Shown here: in pieces, positions 5,708-5,786 of the stretch | Numbering within the stretch: the first letter of the stretch is position 1 | Layout: every line of letters begins with the position of its first letter | Assembly: GCA_031278675.1 (NCBI GenBank) | Contig: JAITJY010000079.1 | Location: 1 to 5,786, forward strand | Source of the DNA: Bifidobacteriaceae bacterium | GTDB taxonomy: Bacteria > Actinomycetota > Actinomycetes > Actinomycetales > WQXJ01 | Direction: 5' to 3' | Length of the DNA stretch: 5,786 nt | Translations under genes and position numbers: made by a program | The notes under the pieces: generated by a model | Told to the model about the DNA's origin: nothing | Databases searched by the model: none | Seen by the model: the letters and a program-made list of their open reading frames with translations, nothing else

Positions 5708-5786
5708 GGGCCGGCCTTACTGGCGGTGGGGCTGGTGGTGTCGCTGGTGGTGGGGCTGGTGGTGTTGCTGGTGGTGGGGCCGGTGG
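5704..5786 (-). CDS. C-terminal end of the gene upstream of the response regulator (partial)
   Basis: Reading from 5784 down to the TGA at 5704-5706 gives 26 residues without a stop. They are almost entirely Thr, Ser and Pro with some Asp and Asn, built of 8-residue units of the type TSPTTSDT, and end in ASKAGP. Nearly every codon ends in C (ACC, AGC, CCC, GCC), whereas the alternative frames read Pro-rich (never stopping) or His/Gln-rich (TAA nearby) with mixed third bases. Codon bias and the ATGA overlap with the regulator ATG both favour this frame. The gene probably belongs to the regulator operon; a sensor kinase or a secreted or membrane protein is possible, but nothing in these residues identifies it. 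A low-complexity tail like this is likely disordered. Confidence 0.6.
   Translation of the reverse strand, partial: TGPTTSNTTSPTTSDTTSPTASKAGP
5720..5786. repeat. 24-bp tandem repeat, at least 2.8 copies, running off the window edge
   Basis: Units 5720-5743 and 5744-5767 differ at two positions, and 5768-5786 begins a third. On the + strand each unit is a run of CTGGTGGTG-like triplets; on the minus strand it encodes an 8-residue Thr/Ser/Pro unit. The unit length is a multiple of three, so copy-number change would lengthen or shorten the protein tail without shifting the frame. Confidence 0.9.

Noticed and set aside
1..5786. CRISPR array, tRNA or rRNA genes, insertion sequences
   Set aside because: No regularly spaced repeats with unique spacers, no cloverleaf-like or rRNA-like sequence, and no transposase frame or terminal inverted repeats were seen. 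The only direct repeats are the 39-bp pair and the 24-bp coding repeat.

Overview
The window looks like chromosomal DNA of a high-GC Gram-positive bacterium (Actinomycetota). It is strongly GC-rich with mostly G/C third codon positions. The glycoside-phosphorylase gene is of the actinobacterial GH65 type, and the Thr/Ser-rich protein tail uses almost only ACC and AGC codons. The order or genus cannot be read from this stretch.

Layout from left to right. (1) 1-171 is an open frame on the + strand that enters from outside the window and may be the C-terminus of an unrecognised gene. (2) 273-2071, minus strand, is a compact type II restriction-modification operon. A C5-cytosine methyltransferase comes first, and its stop codon overlaps the start of a GIY-YIG restriction endonuclease of the Eco29kI family (ATGA overlap). 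(3) 2072-2411 is a divergent intergenic region with two inverted repeats, one just upstream of a possible leaderless methyltransferase promoter. (4) 2412-4943, + strand, is a complete GH65 glycoside phosphorylase. (5) 4944-5020 is a short convergent gap containing the second copy of an exact 39-bp direct repeat, whose first copy forms the last codons and stop of the phosphorylase gene. (6) 5021-5707, minus strand, is an OmpR/PhoB-type response regulator. (7) 5704-5786 is the C-terminal end of an upstream gene on the same strand. It has a Thr/Ser/Pro-rich repetitive tail and overlaps the regulator start by ATGA.

Three units that appear functionally independent sit side by side: DNA restriction, disaccharide phosphorolysis and two-component signalling. 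The restriction operon is the accessory element. It lies opposite in direction to both neighbours and is self-contained, with no controller (C) protein gene visible. If it shares the CCGCGG specificity of Eco29kI, the window's apparent lack of that hexamer fits long coexistence with the enzyme. No wholly new system is evident. The points that deserve a second look are the methyltransferase-first Eco29kI-like operon and its control region, the hexamer absence, the tandem duplication over the phosphorylase stop, and the 24-bp coding repeat at the right edge.
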